Shown here piece after piece: positions 5,934-13,882 of a stretch of DNA of 25,539 bases (positions are counted from its first letter, which is position 1; every line of letters begins with the position of its first letter). The stretch covers positions 1 through 25,539 of the forward strand of contig CAUVOF010000019.1 of assembly GCA_963553325.1 (NCBI GenBank), written 5' to 3'. Origin of the DNA: Cardiobacterium sp963553325 (GTDB lineage Bacteria; Pseudomonadota; Gammaproteobacteria; Cardiobacteriales; Cardiobacteriaceae). The notes beneath the pieces were generated by a model. The model searched no databases and had not been told where the DNA came from. It saw nothing but the letters and a program-made list of their open reading frames with translations. The translations under genes and the position numbers were made by a program.

Positions 5934-8216
5934 TTACATGGTTTGGGTGAAGGTGCGGGTGATGACGTCCATCTGCTGCTCTTTGGTGAGCGAGTTGAAG
6001 CGCACCGCGTAGCCAGAGACGCGGATGGTCAGCTGCGGATAGAGTTCCGGGTCGTTCATCGCCTCAATCAGCATCTCGCGGTTCAGGACGTTGACGTTCA
6101 GGTGTTGCCCGCCTTCAAATTCGCCATCGTGGTGGAAGTAGCCATCCATCAGACCGGCGAGGTTGGCTTCGCGGCTGCGTTCGTCTTTGCCGAGCGCGCC
6201 GGGGATGATGGAGAAGGTGTAAGAGATGCCGTCTTTGGCGTAGGTGAACGGCAGTTTGGCAACCGAGGTCAGCGATGCAACCGCGCCGTTGACGTCGCGA
6301 CCGTGCATCGGGTTGGCGCCCGGCCCGAAGGGCGCGCCAGCGCGGCGGCCGTCCGGGGTGTTGCCGGTTTTTTTGCCGTAAACGACGTTGGAGGTGATGG
6401 TCAGCACGGACTGGGTCGGGGTCGCGCCACGGTACATTTGGTGGCTGGCGACTTTTTTCATGAAGCGCTCAACCAGGTCGCAGGCGATGCTATCGACGCG
6501 CTCGTCGTTGTTGCCGAATTGCGGGTATTCGCCTTCGATTTCAAAGTCCACGGCGATGCCGTTTTCGTCGCGTACCGGGCGCACTTTGGCGTATTTGATG
6601 GCAGAGAGTGAGTCGGCGGCGACAGACAAGCCGGCGATGCCGCATGCCATGGTGCGATAGACGTCGCGGTCGTGCAGTGCCATCAGCGCTGCTTCGTAGC
6701 TGTATTTGTCGTGCATGTAGTGGATGCAGTTCAGGGCGGTTACGTACTGGGTGGCGAGCCAATCCATGAAGCTGTCCATGCGGGCAATAACGGTGTCGTA
6801 GTCGAGGATTTCATCGGCAAGCGGCGCTTGTTTCGGGCCGACTTGTTCTTTGGATTTTTCATCCACGCCGCCGTTGATTGCGTACAGCAGGGTTTTGGCG
6901 AGGTTGGCACGCGCGCCGAAGAATTGCATTTGTTTGCCAACGACCATCGGGCTGACGCAGCAGGCGATGGCGTAGTCGTCGCTGTTGAAGTCCGGGCGCA
7001 TCAGATCGTCGTTTTCGTACTGCACGGAGGAGGTGTCGATGGAAACTTTGGCGCAGAAGTGCTTGAAGCCGACCGGCAGCTGTTCTGACCAAAGGATGGT
7101 CATGTTCGGCTCGGGTGAGGGGCCCATGTTGTAGAGGGTGTGCAGGAAGCGGAAGCTGTTTTTGGTCACGAGCGTTCTGCCGTCCAAGCCCATGCCGCCG
7201 ATGGATTCGGTCGCCCAAATCGGGTCGCCGGAGAAGAGTTGGTCGTATTCCGGCGTACGCAGGAAGCGCACCATGCGCAGTTTCATGACGAGGTGGTCAA
7301 TCAACTCTTGCGCTTCGCTTTCGCTGATGACGCCGTTTTTCAGGTCGCGTTCGATGTAGATGTCGAGGAAGGTAGAGACGCGGCCGAAGCTCATTGCCGC
7401 GCCGTTTTGTGATTTGACGGCGGCGAGGTAGGCGAAATACGTCCATTGCACCGCTTCGCGCGCGTTGGTGGCGGGATTAGAGATGTCGTAGCCGTAGCTG
7501 GCGGCCATTTCTTTCATTTGACCGAGGGCGCGGTGCTGTTCGGCGATTTCTTCACGCAGGCGGATGGTCGCTTCCAGGTCTTTGCCCGCTTCAAGGTCGG
7601 CTTGTAATGAGTTGAATTGGCTGACTTTGTCCGCCATGAGGAAGTCGATGCCGTAGAGGGCAACGCGGCGATAGTCGCCGATGATGCGGCCGCGTCCGTA
7701 GGCGTCTGGCAGCCCTGTGAGCACGCCGGATTTGCGGCAGCGACGGATGTCCGGGGTGTAAACGTCAAACACGCCTTGGTTGTGCGTTTTGCGGTATTCG
7801 GTGAAGGCTTTTTGCACTTGTTCGTTCAGCGGGGTTTCGTAGATGTGGCAGGAGTCCATCACCATTTTGATGCCGCCGTAGGGCATGATGGCGCGCTTCA
7901 GCGGTTCATCGGTTTGCAGGCCGACGACGACTTCGAGGTCTTTGTCGATGTAGCCCGGCGCGTGGCTGGTGATGCCGGAGACGATGTCGGCGTCGATTTT
8001 CAGCGGCGCTTTGGTGCGGTTTTCTTCCTTGATGCCGACCATGACGCTGTCCCACAGTTTGGTGGTCGCAGGTGTTGCCGGGGCGAGGAAGCTGCCGTCG
8101 CCCTCGTAGGGGGTGTAGTTTTTTTGGATGAAATCGCGCACGTTGACGCTGGTTTCCCAGTCGCCGGCGATGAAGTTTGCCCAAGCGGCAGGGCGGTTTT
8201 CGGTTTTGGTAAGCAT
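5934..8216 (-). CDS. pflB: Formate C-acetyltransferase (pyruvate formate-lyase)
   Basis: Cytoplasmic glycyl-radical enzyme converting pyruvate and CoA to acetyl-CoA and formate under anaerobic conditions. 760 residues, the same as E. coli PflB. The active-site pair is C419-C420 (IACCVSP; 418/419 in mature E. coli numbering), and the radical glycine is G735 in RVSGYAVRF near the C-terminus. ATG at 8216 follows AGGAG by 7 bases; the open frame extends 37 codons further upstream but across the promoter. A sigma70 promoter at 8327-8299 gives a leader of ~75 bases. The activating enzyme gene pflA and formate channel focA, often adjacent, are not in this window. Confidence 0.97.
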   Translation of the reverse strand: MLTKTENRPAAWANFIAGDWETSVNVRDFIQKNYTPYEGDGSFLAPATPATTKLWDSVMVGIKEENRTKAPLKIDADIVSGITSHAPGYIDKDLEVVVGLQTDEPLKRAIMPYGGIKMVMDSCHIYETPLNEQVQKAFTEYRKTHNQGVFDVYTPDIRRCRKSGVLTGLPDAYGRGRIIGDYRRVALYGIDFLMADKVSQFNSLQADLEAGKDLEATIRLREEIAEQHRALGQMKEMAASYGYDISNPATNAREAVQWTYFAYLAAVKSQNGAAMSFGRVSTFLDIYIERDLKNGVISESEAQELIDHLVMKLRMVRFLRTPEYDQLFSGDPIWATESIGGMGLDGRTLVTKNSFRFLHTLYNMGPSPEPNMTILWSEQLPVGFKHFCAKVSIDTSSVQYENDDLMRPDFNSDDYAIACCVSPMVVGKQMQFFGARANLAKTLLYAINGGVDEKSKEQVGPKQAPLADEILDYDTVIARMDSFMDWLATQYVTALNCIHYMHDKYSYEAALMALHDRDVYRTMACGIAGLSVAADSLSAIKYAKVRPVRDENGIAVDFEIEGEYPQFGNNDERVDSIACDLVERFMKKVASHQMYRGATPTQSVLTITSNVVYGKKTGNTPDGRRAGAPFGPGANPMHGRDVNGAVASLTSVAKLPFTYAKDGISYTFSIIPGALGKDERSREANLAGLMDGYFHHDGEFEGGQHLNVNVLNREMLIEAMNDPELYPQLTIRVSGYAVRFNSLTKEQQMDVITRTFTQTM

Positions 8217-8298
8217 AAGTGACTCCTGTGAGATAAGAAGGGAAGCGGGACGAAGCAACTGTTGCGGTTGCAGAAATGCCTCATTGTTTTGCGAAATT

Positions 8299-8327
8299 AG
8301 TATAATTTTTTTATAAAAAGATGGCAA
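8299..8327 (-). promoter_or_regulatory. sigma70 promoter of pflB
   Basis: On minus, TTGCCA (8327-8322), 17-base A/T-rich spacer, TATACT (8304-8299). The spacer is almost entirely A/T. No clear FNR site (TTGAT-N4-ATCAA) is seen, although anaerobic control would be expected. Confidence 0.75.
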
Positions 8328-8350
8328 ACAACCGCTTTGGCGGACGTGAA

Positions 8351-8376
8351 AAAAAGCCCGCTAATGCGGGCTTTTT
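8351..8376. terminator. Bidirectional terminator after the cdsA-like gene
   Basis: AAAAAGCCCGC-TAAT-GCGGGCTTTTT, perfect 11-bp stem with a T-tract on each strand. It lies 13 bases past the cdsA-like stop (minus) and just upstream of the pflB promoter, so it insulates pflB from the rpiA-to-cdsA run. Confidence 0.9.
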
Positions 8377-8389
8377 CGGCAATGCGAGT

Positions 8390-9319
8390 TCACTTCGCCC
8401 AAAAATACTCGACGCAGTGAAAAAATACCGGCGCGGCAAAGCAGAGCGAGTCCATGCGGTCAAGCATGCCGCCGTGGCCTTCGATGAGCTGTCCCCAATC
8501 CTTGACGCCCCGGTCGCGTTTAATGGCGGACATGACGAGGCCGCCGAGGAATCCCATCACGTTGATGATGAAGGCGATGGCAATCGCTTCCGCCGGGGAA
8601 AACGGGGTAATCGCATAGAGCGCGCCGCCAAGCAGCGCCGCGCTACAGACGCCGCCGACAGTGCCGATGACCGTTTTCGATGGCGACAGCGTCGGCATGA
8701 TTTTTTTGCGGCCAAAGAGTTTGCCCCAAATGTATTGCAACACGTCGCTTGCCTGCACCACCGCGACGAGAAAGAGCAGCAGCAGGATGTTGTGGTGGTA
8801 GCCGGGGATGCGCAGGTTCAACAGCGCCGGAATGTGCGAGATGCAATAGACCGTAATCATCACCGCCCATTGTGCTGTTGCCGCACGCGCGAGGAAGTAG
8901 CGGCTGTCGCCGGAAAGCGAGGCGGCGATTGGCATAAAGAGGAAGGCGTAAACCGGGATAAAGGTGGCGAAAAGGACGCTGCTGCCCTGGTAAATCAGGA
9001 AGTATTGCAGCGGCAAGATGAAGTAGTAGCACAGCACCATCACCCGGTAGTCGCTGCGGCGGCTGTAAACCAGCGAGAGAAACTCGCGCAGGGCGAAAAA
9101 CGACACCAGCCAAAAGAGGAAAATCGTGCCGCCACGGCCAACGGTAAACGCCAGCGCCAGCACCGCCGACATCAGCCACCAGGCATGAACGCGGGCGCGC
9201 AGGTTGGCAAGCGTTGGCGTCGTGCCGTGGCGGGCGATGAGCAAGCGGGTGGTGAGGCTTGCCGCCAGCAATATCAAGAGGATGGTGGCAAAGAGCCAGC
9301 CGATAAGGTGTTCGTTCAT
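8390..9319 (-). CDS. CdsA/YnbB-like phosphatidate cytidylyltransferase
   Basis: Polytopic membrane protein of 309 residues expected to make CDP-diacylglycerol from phosphatidic acid and CTP. The C-terminal CDP-diglyceride synthetase signature is intact at residues 264-290 (SAIKRDRGVKDWGQL, then HGGMLDRMD, with the metal-binding K-D and D-R-x-D). About eight hydrophobic helices precede it. Start ATG 9319 overlaps the upstream acyltransferase stop in an ATGA junction, so the two are translationally coupled. Pairing with a PlsC-like enzyme recalls the E. coli ynb genes, so this may be a second, specialised copy; whether it is the only cdsA of the genome cannot be seen here. Confidence 0.88.
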   Translation of the reverse strand: MNEHLIGWLFATILLILLAASLTTRLLIARHGTTPTLANLRARVHAWWLMSAVLALAFTVGRGGTIFLFWLVSFFALREFLSLVYSRRSDYRVMVLCYYFILPLQYFLIYQGSSVLFATFIPVYAFLFMPIAASLSGDSRYFLARAATAQWAVMITVYCISHIPALLNLRIPGYHHNILLLLFLVAVVQASDVLQYIWGKLFGRKKIMPTLSPSKTVIGTVGGVCSAALLGGALYAITPFSPAEAIAIAFIINVMGFLGGLVMSAIKRDRGVKDWGQLIEGHGGMLDRMDSLCFAAPVFFHCVEYFWAK

Positions 9320-9987
9320 AGTCCGCGTTCCTCTTGCCGCAGCAGCGGCTGTTGTGCGAGTAAGGTTGCCTGGGCGAAGGCGAGGAAGTCTTCTTTTTCC
9401 GGGAAATCGCCGCCACGGAACGGCTGACCAAAGCGCACGCTGCACAGCATCGGCACCGGCAGCAGCTTGCCTTTGGGCAGGACGCGCTGGATGTTATGAA
9501 TCCACACCGGCACCAGCTCGCTTTCCGGGCGGGTCATCGCCAGGTGGTAGAGACCGCTTTTGAACGGTTGCAGCAGGACGTTGTCGTTACCGTTGCGCGT
9601 GCCTTCTGGGAAAATCAGCAAATCGGCGCCGCCATCGAGCGCTTCCGCCATTTGCAGCACCGCCGCCTGCGGCTCGCCGCTTTGCCGCGCCACCAGCACC
9701 ATGTTGAATACTTTCAATGCGATAAAGCGGCGTAGCGACGATTTCAGCCAGTAATCGGCGGCGGCGACCGGGCGCAACTGGCGGCGCAGGATGCGCGGCA
9801 GCGACACCCAAATCAGCATGAAATCGCCGTGGCTGTTGTGGTTGGCGTAATAAACGCGCCCCGCCGCCGGGCGCTCGCGTAGCTGCGGCAGCGGTTGTGC
9901 GCGGGCGCCGGTCAAGAGGATGACCAGCGCGGAAAGCAGTTTGTCCAGCCAAATGGCGGGAAGGTTGCGGGCGTGTTGGGGATTCAT
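9316..9987 (-). CDS. PlsC-like 1-acyl-glycerol-3-phosphate acyltransferase family protein
   Basis: 223 residues, membrane-associated acyltransferase. Catalytic HxxxxD motif at H50-D55 (NHNSHGD), and the phosphate-binding FPEGTR at 126-131. Expected role is to acylate lysophosphatidate to phosphatidate, the substrate of the CdsA-like enzyme encoded next; the 4-base overlap of the two genes fits sequential steps. ATG at 9987 has AGAGG ~9 bases upstream and lies 15 bases after rlmJ, so it is likely in one transcript with rlmJ. The exact acceptor could be a lipid other than lysophosphatidate. Confidence 0.85.
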   Translation of the reverse strand: MNPQHARNLPAIWLDKLLSALVILLTGARAQPLPQLRERPAAGRVYYANHNSHGDFMLIWVSLPRILRRQLRPVAAADYWLKSSLRRFIALKVFNMVLVARQSGEPQAAVLQMAEALDGGADLLIFPEGTRNGNDNVLLQPFKSGLYHLAMTRPESELVPVWIHNIQRVLPKGKLLPVPMLCSVRFGQPFRGGDFPEKEDFLAFAQATLLAQQPLLRQEERGL

Positions 9988-10002
9988 GGGCGAACCTCTG
10001 GT

Positions 10003-10857
10003 TCAGGGAATACGCGCTTTCAGGATGAATTTGCTGCCGCTGTCTTCGGCGCAGAGCGCTTGCAGGGCGGGCAGGACGGTTTGCAGTTCGCCGGGCAGGG
10101 TGTAGGGCGGATTAATGATGAACATACCGCTGCCATACATGCCATACATGCCGCTGGCAGCGCGCACGTGCAGCTCGGCGCGCAGGAAGTTGTAGCCAAA
10201 ACGTGCGGTGAGTTGCATCGCAAACTGGCTGCCATCGCCGCGCGGCAGGCAGGGATACCAAATAAGGTAACTGCCGCTGGCAAAGCGACTCTGCGCGGCG
10301 CTTAGGGTATCAAGCACCATTTCGTACTCGTTTTTATAGCCGTATTTTTGTTCGTAGGGCGGGTCGATGAGGATGACCGCGCGGCGGCTGGTGGGTGGTA
10401 GCAGGGAAATCAGCCCGGCGAAACCGTCCGCCTGTTGCAGGTGCAGACGGCGACCAAGACGCAGCGGGCGCAGGTTTTGTGCGAGTGCGGCGTGGTCTGT
10501 TGGGTGCAGTTCAAAGAGGTGCAGCTTGCTGGACGGTGGCAGCAGGCGGGCGGCAATCCAGGCGGAACCGGGGTAGGTATCAGGGGCGGGTTGCAATTCG
10601 CGCATCTGTGCGCGCCAGGCGGCAAGCGGTGCGGGCAGGTCGGGGGCGACATTTAAGCGGGCGATGCCGCTTTGGTATTCGCAGTTTTTCTGCGCGTAGG
10701 CGGCGGTCAGGTCGTAGTAACCCGCGCCGGCGTGGGTGTCGATGTAGTCGAAGGCTTTCGCTTTCTGCGCGTAATAGGCGAGGGTGCGGGTGAGCAGGTA
10801 GTGTTTGAGCAGGTCGGCATGGTTGCCGGCGTGGAAGGCGTGGCGGTAGCTGAGCAT
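10003..10857 (-). CDS. rlmJ: 23S rRNA (adenine(2030)-N6)-methyltransferase RlmJ
   Basis: 284 residues (E. coli RlmJ 280). The protein starts MLSYRHAFHAGNHADLLKH, the highly conserved N-terminal block of the RlmJ/YhiR family, with K18 present. SAM-binding D-x-H-A-G-A-G is at 40-46 and the N6-adenine catalytic motif DPPY at 165-168. It acts on naked 23S rRNA during ribosome assembly. It sits between rpiA (93 bases upstream, separated by a hairpin repeat) and the acyltransferase gene (15 bases downstream). Confidence 0.95.
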   Translation of the reverse strand: MLSYRHAFHAGNHADLLKHYLLTRTLAYYAQKAKAFDYIDTHAGAGYYDLTAAYAQKNCEYQSGIARLNVAPDLPAPLAAWRAQMRELQPAPDTYPGSAWIAARLLPPSSKLHLFELHPTDHAALAQNLRPLRLGRRLHLQQADGFAGLISLLPPTSRRAVILIDPPYEQKYGYKNEYEMVLDTLSAAQSRFASGSYLIWYPCLPRGDGSQFAMQLTARFGYNFLRAELHVRAASGMYGMYGSGMFIINPPYTLPGELQTVLPALQALCAEDSGSKFILKARIP

Positions 10858-10917
10858 GGTTCAGGCGTTCTGGCGGGTTATTTGACAACGGTGGCGTGCG
10901 GACAAACCCCACCCCAA

Positions 10918-10938
10918 CCCTCCCCCACAGGGGGAGGG
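10918..10938. repeat. CCCTCCCC/GGGGAGGG hairpin repeat, copy 2
   Basis: CCCTCCCCC-ACA-GGGGGAGGG, a perfect 9-bp stem between rpiA and rlmJ. No T-tract follows on minus, so it would fold in the transcript without clearly ending it. Related to the hairpin at 5731-5767. Confidence 0.6.
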
Positions 10939-10950
10939 GGATTTGTGTTT

Positions 10951-11607
10951 TCAACTCGTGCCAATCCGCCCGCTGGCGTAGGCGGTAATCACCACGTCCG
11001 CCGCCTGGCGCGCGAAGATGCCGTTGGTGACCACGCCGGGGATGTTGTTAATCGCTTCTTCCAGTTTGTAGGGTTCGGCGATTTCGAGGTGATGCACGTC
11101 CAAAATCCAGTTGCCGTTGTCGGTAACCACGCCTTCACGCCAGCGCGGCTCGCCGCCGAGTTTGACCAGCTCGCGCGCGACGAAGCTGCGCGCCATCGGA
11201 ATCACTTCTACCGGTAGCGGGAAGCGTCCCAGCACGGGAACGTGCTTGCTCTCGTCAATGATGCAGACGAATTTGGCGGCATTCGCCGCAACGATTTTTT
11301 CGCGGGTGAGCGCCGCGCCGCCGCCTTTAATCATCGCCTTGTGCGGGTTAATTTCATCGCAACCATCGACGTACACATCAATGCGGCCGACGCTGTTCAG
11401 GTCGCTCGCGCGATAGCCGTGCGCTTCCAGGCGGCGCGTACTTTCGTCGGATGCGGTTACGATGTCGGCGAACTGCATTTTTGCCTCGCCGAGCGCCTCG
11501 ATGAAGCAATTGACCGTTGAGCCGCTGCCGACCCCCAATGTGATGCCGTCTTCGATATAATGCAGCGCCGCTTTGGCAGCAAGCATTTTCAGGGCATTTT
11601 GTTCCAT
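10951..11607 (-). CDS. rpiA: Ribose-5-phosphate isomerase A
   Basis: Interconverts ribose-5-phosphate and ribulose-5-phosphate in the pentose phosphate pathway. 218 residues (E. coli 219). Phosphate-binding GVGSGST (25-31) and catalytic residues D81 and D84 (DGCDE), K94 (KGGG) and E103 (TREK) fall at the same numbers as in E. coli RpiA. It diverges from ilvA with only 26 bases between start codons, an arrangement I recall from Pseudomonas. Promoters must therefore overlap the coding ends. Confidence 0.96.
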   Translation of the reverse strand: MEQNALKMLAAKAALHYIEDGITLGVGSGSTVNCFIEALGEAKMQFADIVTASDESTRRLEAHGYRASDLNSVGRIDVYVDGCDEINPHKAMIKGGGAALTREKIVAANAAKFVCIIDESKHVPVLGRFPLPVEVIPMARSFVARELVKLGGEPRWREGVVTDNGNWILDVHHLEIAEPYKLEEAINNIPGVVTNGIFARQAADVVITAYASGRIGTS

Positions 11608-11633
11608 CTTTTCACCTCGTTAAGGAAAATTTC

Positions 11634-13154
11634 ATGCAGCATTATATCGAGAAAATTTTGACCGCTCCGGTTTACGACGTGGCGATAAAAACGCCGCTGG
11701 ACGCGATGCCGCGCCTCTCCGACCGGCTTGGCCACAATGTTCTCTGCAAGCGTGAAGACCTGCAGCCGGTGTTTTCCTTCAAGCTGCGCGGCGCTTACAC
11801 CAAAATGTACCGCTTGAGCGCCGAAGAACGCGCGCGTGGCGTCATTTGCGCCTCCGCCGGCAACCACGCGCAGGGCGTGGCGCTCTCTGCCCGCCGCCTT
11901 GGCATCCGCGCCGTTATCGTCATGCCTGTTACCACGCCTGCCATCAAGATTGATGCGGTGCGCCGCCTCGGTGGCGCGCAGGTGGAAATCGTCCTGCATG
12001 GCGACTACTACGACGCCGCCTCGCAACACGCGCGCGAGCTGCAAGAAGCGCACGGCTACAGCTACATTCACCCCTTCGACGACCCGGACGTCATCGCCGG
12101 CCAAGGCACCATCGCCCTGGAAATCCTGACGCAACACCCGCACCACATCGACGCCATCTTCGTCCCCTGTGGCGGCGGCGGCCTGCTCGCCGGCATCGTC
12201 GCGCTGGTGAAAGCGCTGCGGCCGGACGTGAAAGTCATCGGCGTTGAGCCGGAAGACGCCGCCTCGATGACCACCGCGGTGCGCGGCGGCAAGCGGCAAG
12301 TGCTTGACCACGTCGGCATCTTCGCCGATGGCGTTGCGGTAAAAATGCCGGGCGAACTGACCTTTGACCTCATCAAACGCTGCGTCGATGACTTCATCAC
12401 CGTCAGCACCGACGAAATCTGCGCGGCGATGAAAGACCTCTTTGACGACACCCGCGCCGTCGCCGAACCCTCCGGCGCCGTCGCCGCTGCCGGTCTGAAA
12501 AAATGGGCAGCGCAGCAGAGCACGCAAAACCTGACGCTGATTAACATCGTCTCCGGCGCCAACATGAACTTCGACCGCCTGCATTACGTTACCGGGCGCA
12601 CCGCCATCGGCGAGCAGCGCAACGGCCTGATTGCCGTCACCATCCCAGAAATCCCCGGCGCCTTCCTCGAATTCTGCACCCTGCTCGGCCGGCAAAACGT
12701 CACCGAATTCAACTACCGCTACCAGTCGGCAGAACAAGCGCAAATCTTCGTCGGCGTGGAGCTGAGCGGCGGCCGCGCCGAACTCGACGGCATCATCGAA
12801 AAACTGCGCGGCCACGGCTACGACAGCGAAGACCTCACCGACAACGAACTTGCCAAATCGCACCTGCGCTACATGATAGGCGGCGCGAGTGCAGCCGTTG
12901 CCAACGAGCGCCTCTTCCGCTTCGGCTTCCCGGAACGCCCCGGCGCGCTGCTGCACTTTCTGCAAACACTGGGCAGCAAAGACAACATCAGCCTCTTCCA
13001 CTACCGCAACCACGGCAGCGACTACGGCAACGTCCTCGTCGGCATCCAAAGTGCCAACCCGGCCGAACTCGAAGCGCATCTCGCCGCCATCGGCTACGAC
13101 TACATCGAAGAAACCGGCAACAGCGTTTACCAGCGCTTCCTGAAAACTGCCTAA
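11634..13154 (+). CDS. ilvA: Threonine ammonia-lyase (threonine deaminase), biosynthetic
   Basis: PLP enzyme making 2-oxobutanoate from threonine, the first committed step to isoleucine. 506 residues. PLP lysine K50 in SFKLRGAY, SAGNHAQG (74-81) and the phosphate loop CGGGGLL (179-185) mark the catalytic domain. Residues ~325-506 hold two tandem ACT-like regulatory repeats (IPEIPGAFLEF... and FPERPGALLHF...), which in IlvA bind isoleucine and valine; this separates it from short catabolic TdcB. ATG 11634 has AAGGA 8 bases upstream. The 26-base gap to divergent rpiA leaves no room for an attenuator leader. Confidence 0.96.
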   Translation: MQHYIEKILTAPVYDVAIKTPLDAMPRLSDRLGHNVLCKREDLQPVFSFKLRGAYTKMYRLSAEERARGVICASAGNHAQGVALSARRLGIRAVIVMPVTTPAIKIDAVRRLGGAQVEIVLHGDYYDAASQHARELQEAHGYSYIHPFDDPDVIAGQGTIALEILTQHPHHIDAIFVPCGGGGLLAGIVALVKALRPDVKVIGVEPEDAASMTTAVRGGKRQVLDHVGIFADGVAVKMPGELTFDLIKRCVDDFITVSTDEICAAMKDLFDDTRAVAEPSGAVAAAGLKKWAAQQSTQNLTLINIVSGANMNFDRLHYVTGRTAIGEQRNGLIAVTIPEIPGAFLEFCTLLGRQNVTEFNYRYQSAEQAQIFVGVELSGGRAELDGIIEKLRGHGYDSEDLTDNELAKSHLRYMIGGASAAVANERLFRFGFPERPGALLHFLQTLGSKDNISLFHYRNHGSDYGNVLVGIQSANPAELEAHLAAIGYDYIEETGNSVYQRFLKTA

Positions 13155-13204
13155 ACGCCCGCGGCAAATATGAACACAAACAAAGCAATTACTCTCAACG
13201 CTTG

Positions 13205-13213
13205 TGATATAGT
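13205..13213 (+). promoter_or_regulatory. Extended -10 promoter of the copper chaperone gene
   Basis: TGATATAGT, i.e. TG-A-TATAGT, lies ~79 bases before the chaperone start in the 137-base gap after ilvA. No convincing -35 is seen, as expected for extended -10 promoters. No recognisable CueR or CopY-type operator. Confidence 0.45.
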
Positions 13214-13291
13214 TGCGCGCGTCTTGTGTAAAACCGTGAAAAACCGTTCATAGTTCACAGACAATCCCCCTTCAAAATCCAGGAGAATCCC

Positions 13292-13822
13292 ATGAAAAAA
13301 ATCCTTATCCTCGGTGCGCTCGTTAGCGGTGCGGCAATGGCAGGCGATGTCAACGTAAAAGACTGCCTGATTCAGGAAGTCATCTCCGGCAAAAACATGA
13401 CCGGTGCCTTCTTTGACATCGAAAACACCGGTAAAGAAGCGGTCAAACTCACCGGCGCTGCTGCGGACAAAATCACCAGCCACGTTGAGCTGCACGAAAT
13501 GATTCACAAAGACGGCAAAATGGAAATGAGCCAAATCCAGGAATACGACGTAACCCCTGGTGAAGTGCATCACTTCAAAAAAGGCGGCTACCACGTCATG
13601 CTGATGGACATCGAAGAAAAGAACTTCCCGAAAGTTGGCGAGTCTTACCCGATGGAGCTGAAACTCAGCAACGGCGAAACCCTGAAATGCGACGCCAAAA
13701 CCATCACCGTCGAAGAAGCGATCAAGCACTTCAAAATTGAAGAAAAAAGCAATGACCACGGCGACAAAAAAGAAGACCACGGTCATGACCACGGCGACAA
13801 AAAAGAAGAAGCCAAAGGCTAA
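13292..13822 (+). CDS. Periplasmic PCu(A)C-type copper chaperone with His-rich tail
   Basis: 176 residues. A Sec signal peptide (MKKILILGALVSGAAMA, cut before GD) sends it to the periplasm. The family copper(I) site H-x10-M-x21-H-x-M is exact: H68, M79, H101, M103. Such proteins deliver copper to the CuA centre of cytochrome c oxidase. C25 and C133 could form a disulphide. Beyond the domain (from ~152) is a charged tail with repeated DHGDKKE units (HGDKKEDHGHDHGDKKEE), giving five more histidines for metal buffering. ATG 13292 follows AGGAGA by 6 bases. The coding sequence is richer in A and Lys/Glu codons than neighbours, typical of small secreted proteins. Confidence 0.9.
   Translation: MKKILILGALVSGAAMAGDVNVKDCLIQEVISGKNMTGAFFDIENTGKEAVKLTGAAADKITSHVELHEMIHKDGKMEMSQIQEYDVTPGEVHHFKKGGYHVMLMDIEEKNFPKVGESYPMELKLSNGETLKCDAKTITVEEAIKHFKIEEKSNDHGDKKEDHGHDHGDKKEEAKG
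13753..13809 (+). repeat. In-frame 24-bp direct repeat in the chaperone's His-rich tail
   Basis: Two identical 24-base units (13753-13776 and 13786-13809; period 33 bases = 11 codons) encode DHGDKKE-type segments. The exact DNA identity and in-frame period mean copies could be gained or lost by slippage, changing the number of His-Gly-Asp units. Confidence 0.8.
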
Positions 13823-13847
13823 AAGCGTCGCCTGACGGCAAACTGAC

Positions 13848-13876
13848 GCCCCTTTCTCGCCCAGCGGGAAAGGGGC
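13848..13876 (+). promoter_or_regulatory. Hairpin that could hide the next gene's ribosome binding site
   Basis: GCCCCTTTC (13848-13856) pairs perfectly with GAAAGGGGC (13868-13876). The right arm contains AAAGGGG, the only Shine-Dalgarno-like sequence for the ATG at 13883. No T-tract follows, so it is not a normal terminator; it could limit translation or 3'-protect the chaperone mRNA. Confidence 0.45.
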
Positions 13877-13882
13877 AAAATA

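Noticed and set aside
8217..8330. FNR or ArcA site before pflB
   Set aside because: No TTGAT-N4-ATCAA-like sequence found in the leader or promoter.
8321..9427. 368-codon plus-strand frame over the cdsA-like gene
   Set aside because: It runs through the terminator at 8351-8376 and is Arg/Gln/Asp-rich without domains; the CdsA signature on minus is intact.
11589..13079. 496-codon open frame on minus opposite ilvA
   Set aside because: Antisense of ilvA in the frame where GC-rich codons rarely form stops; translation is repetitive in Val/Asp/Ala/Phe and no ribosome site is present.
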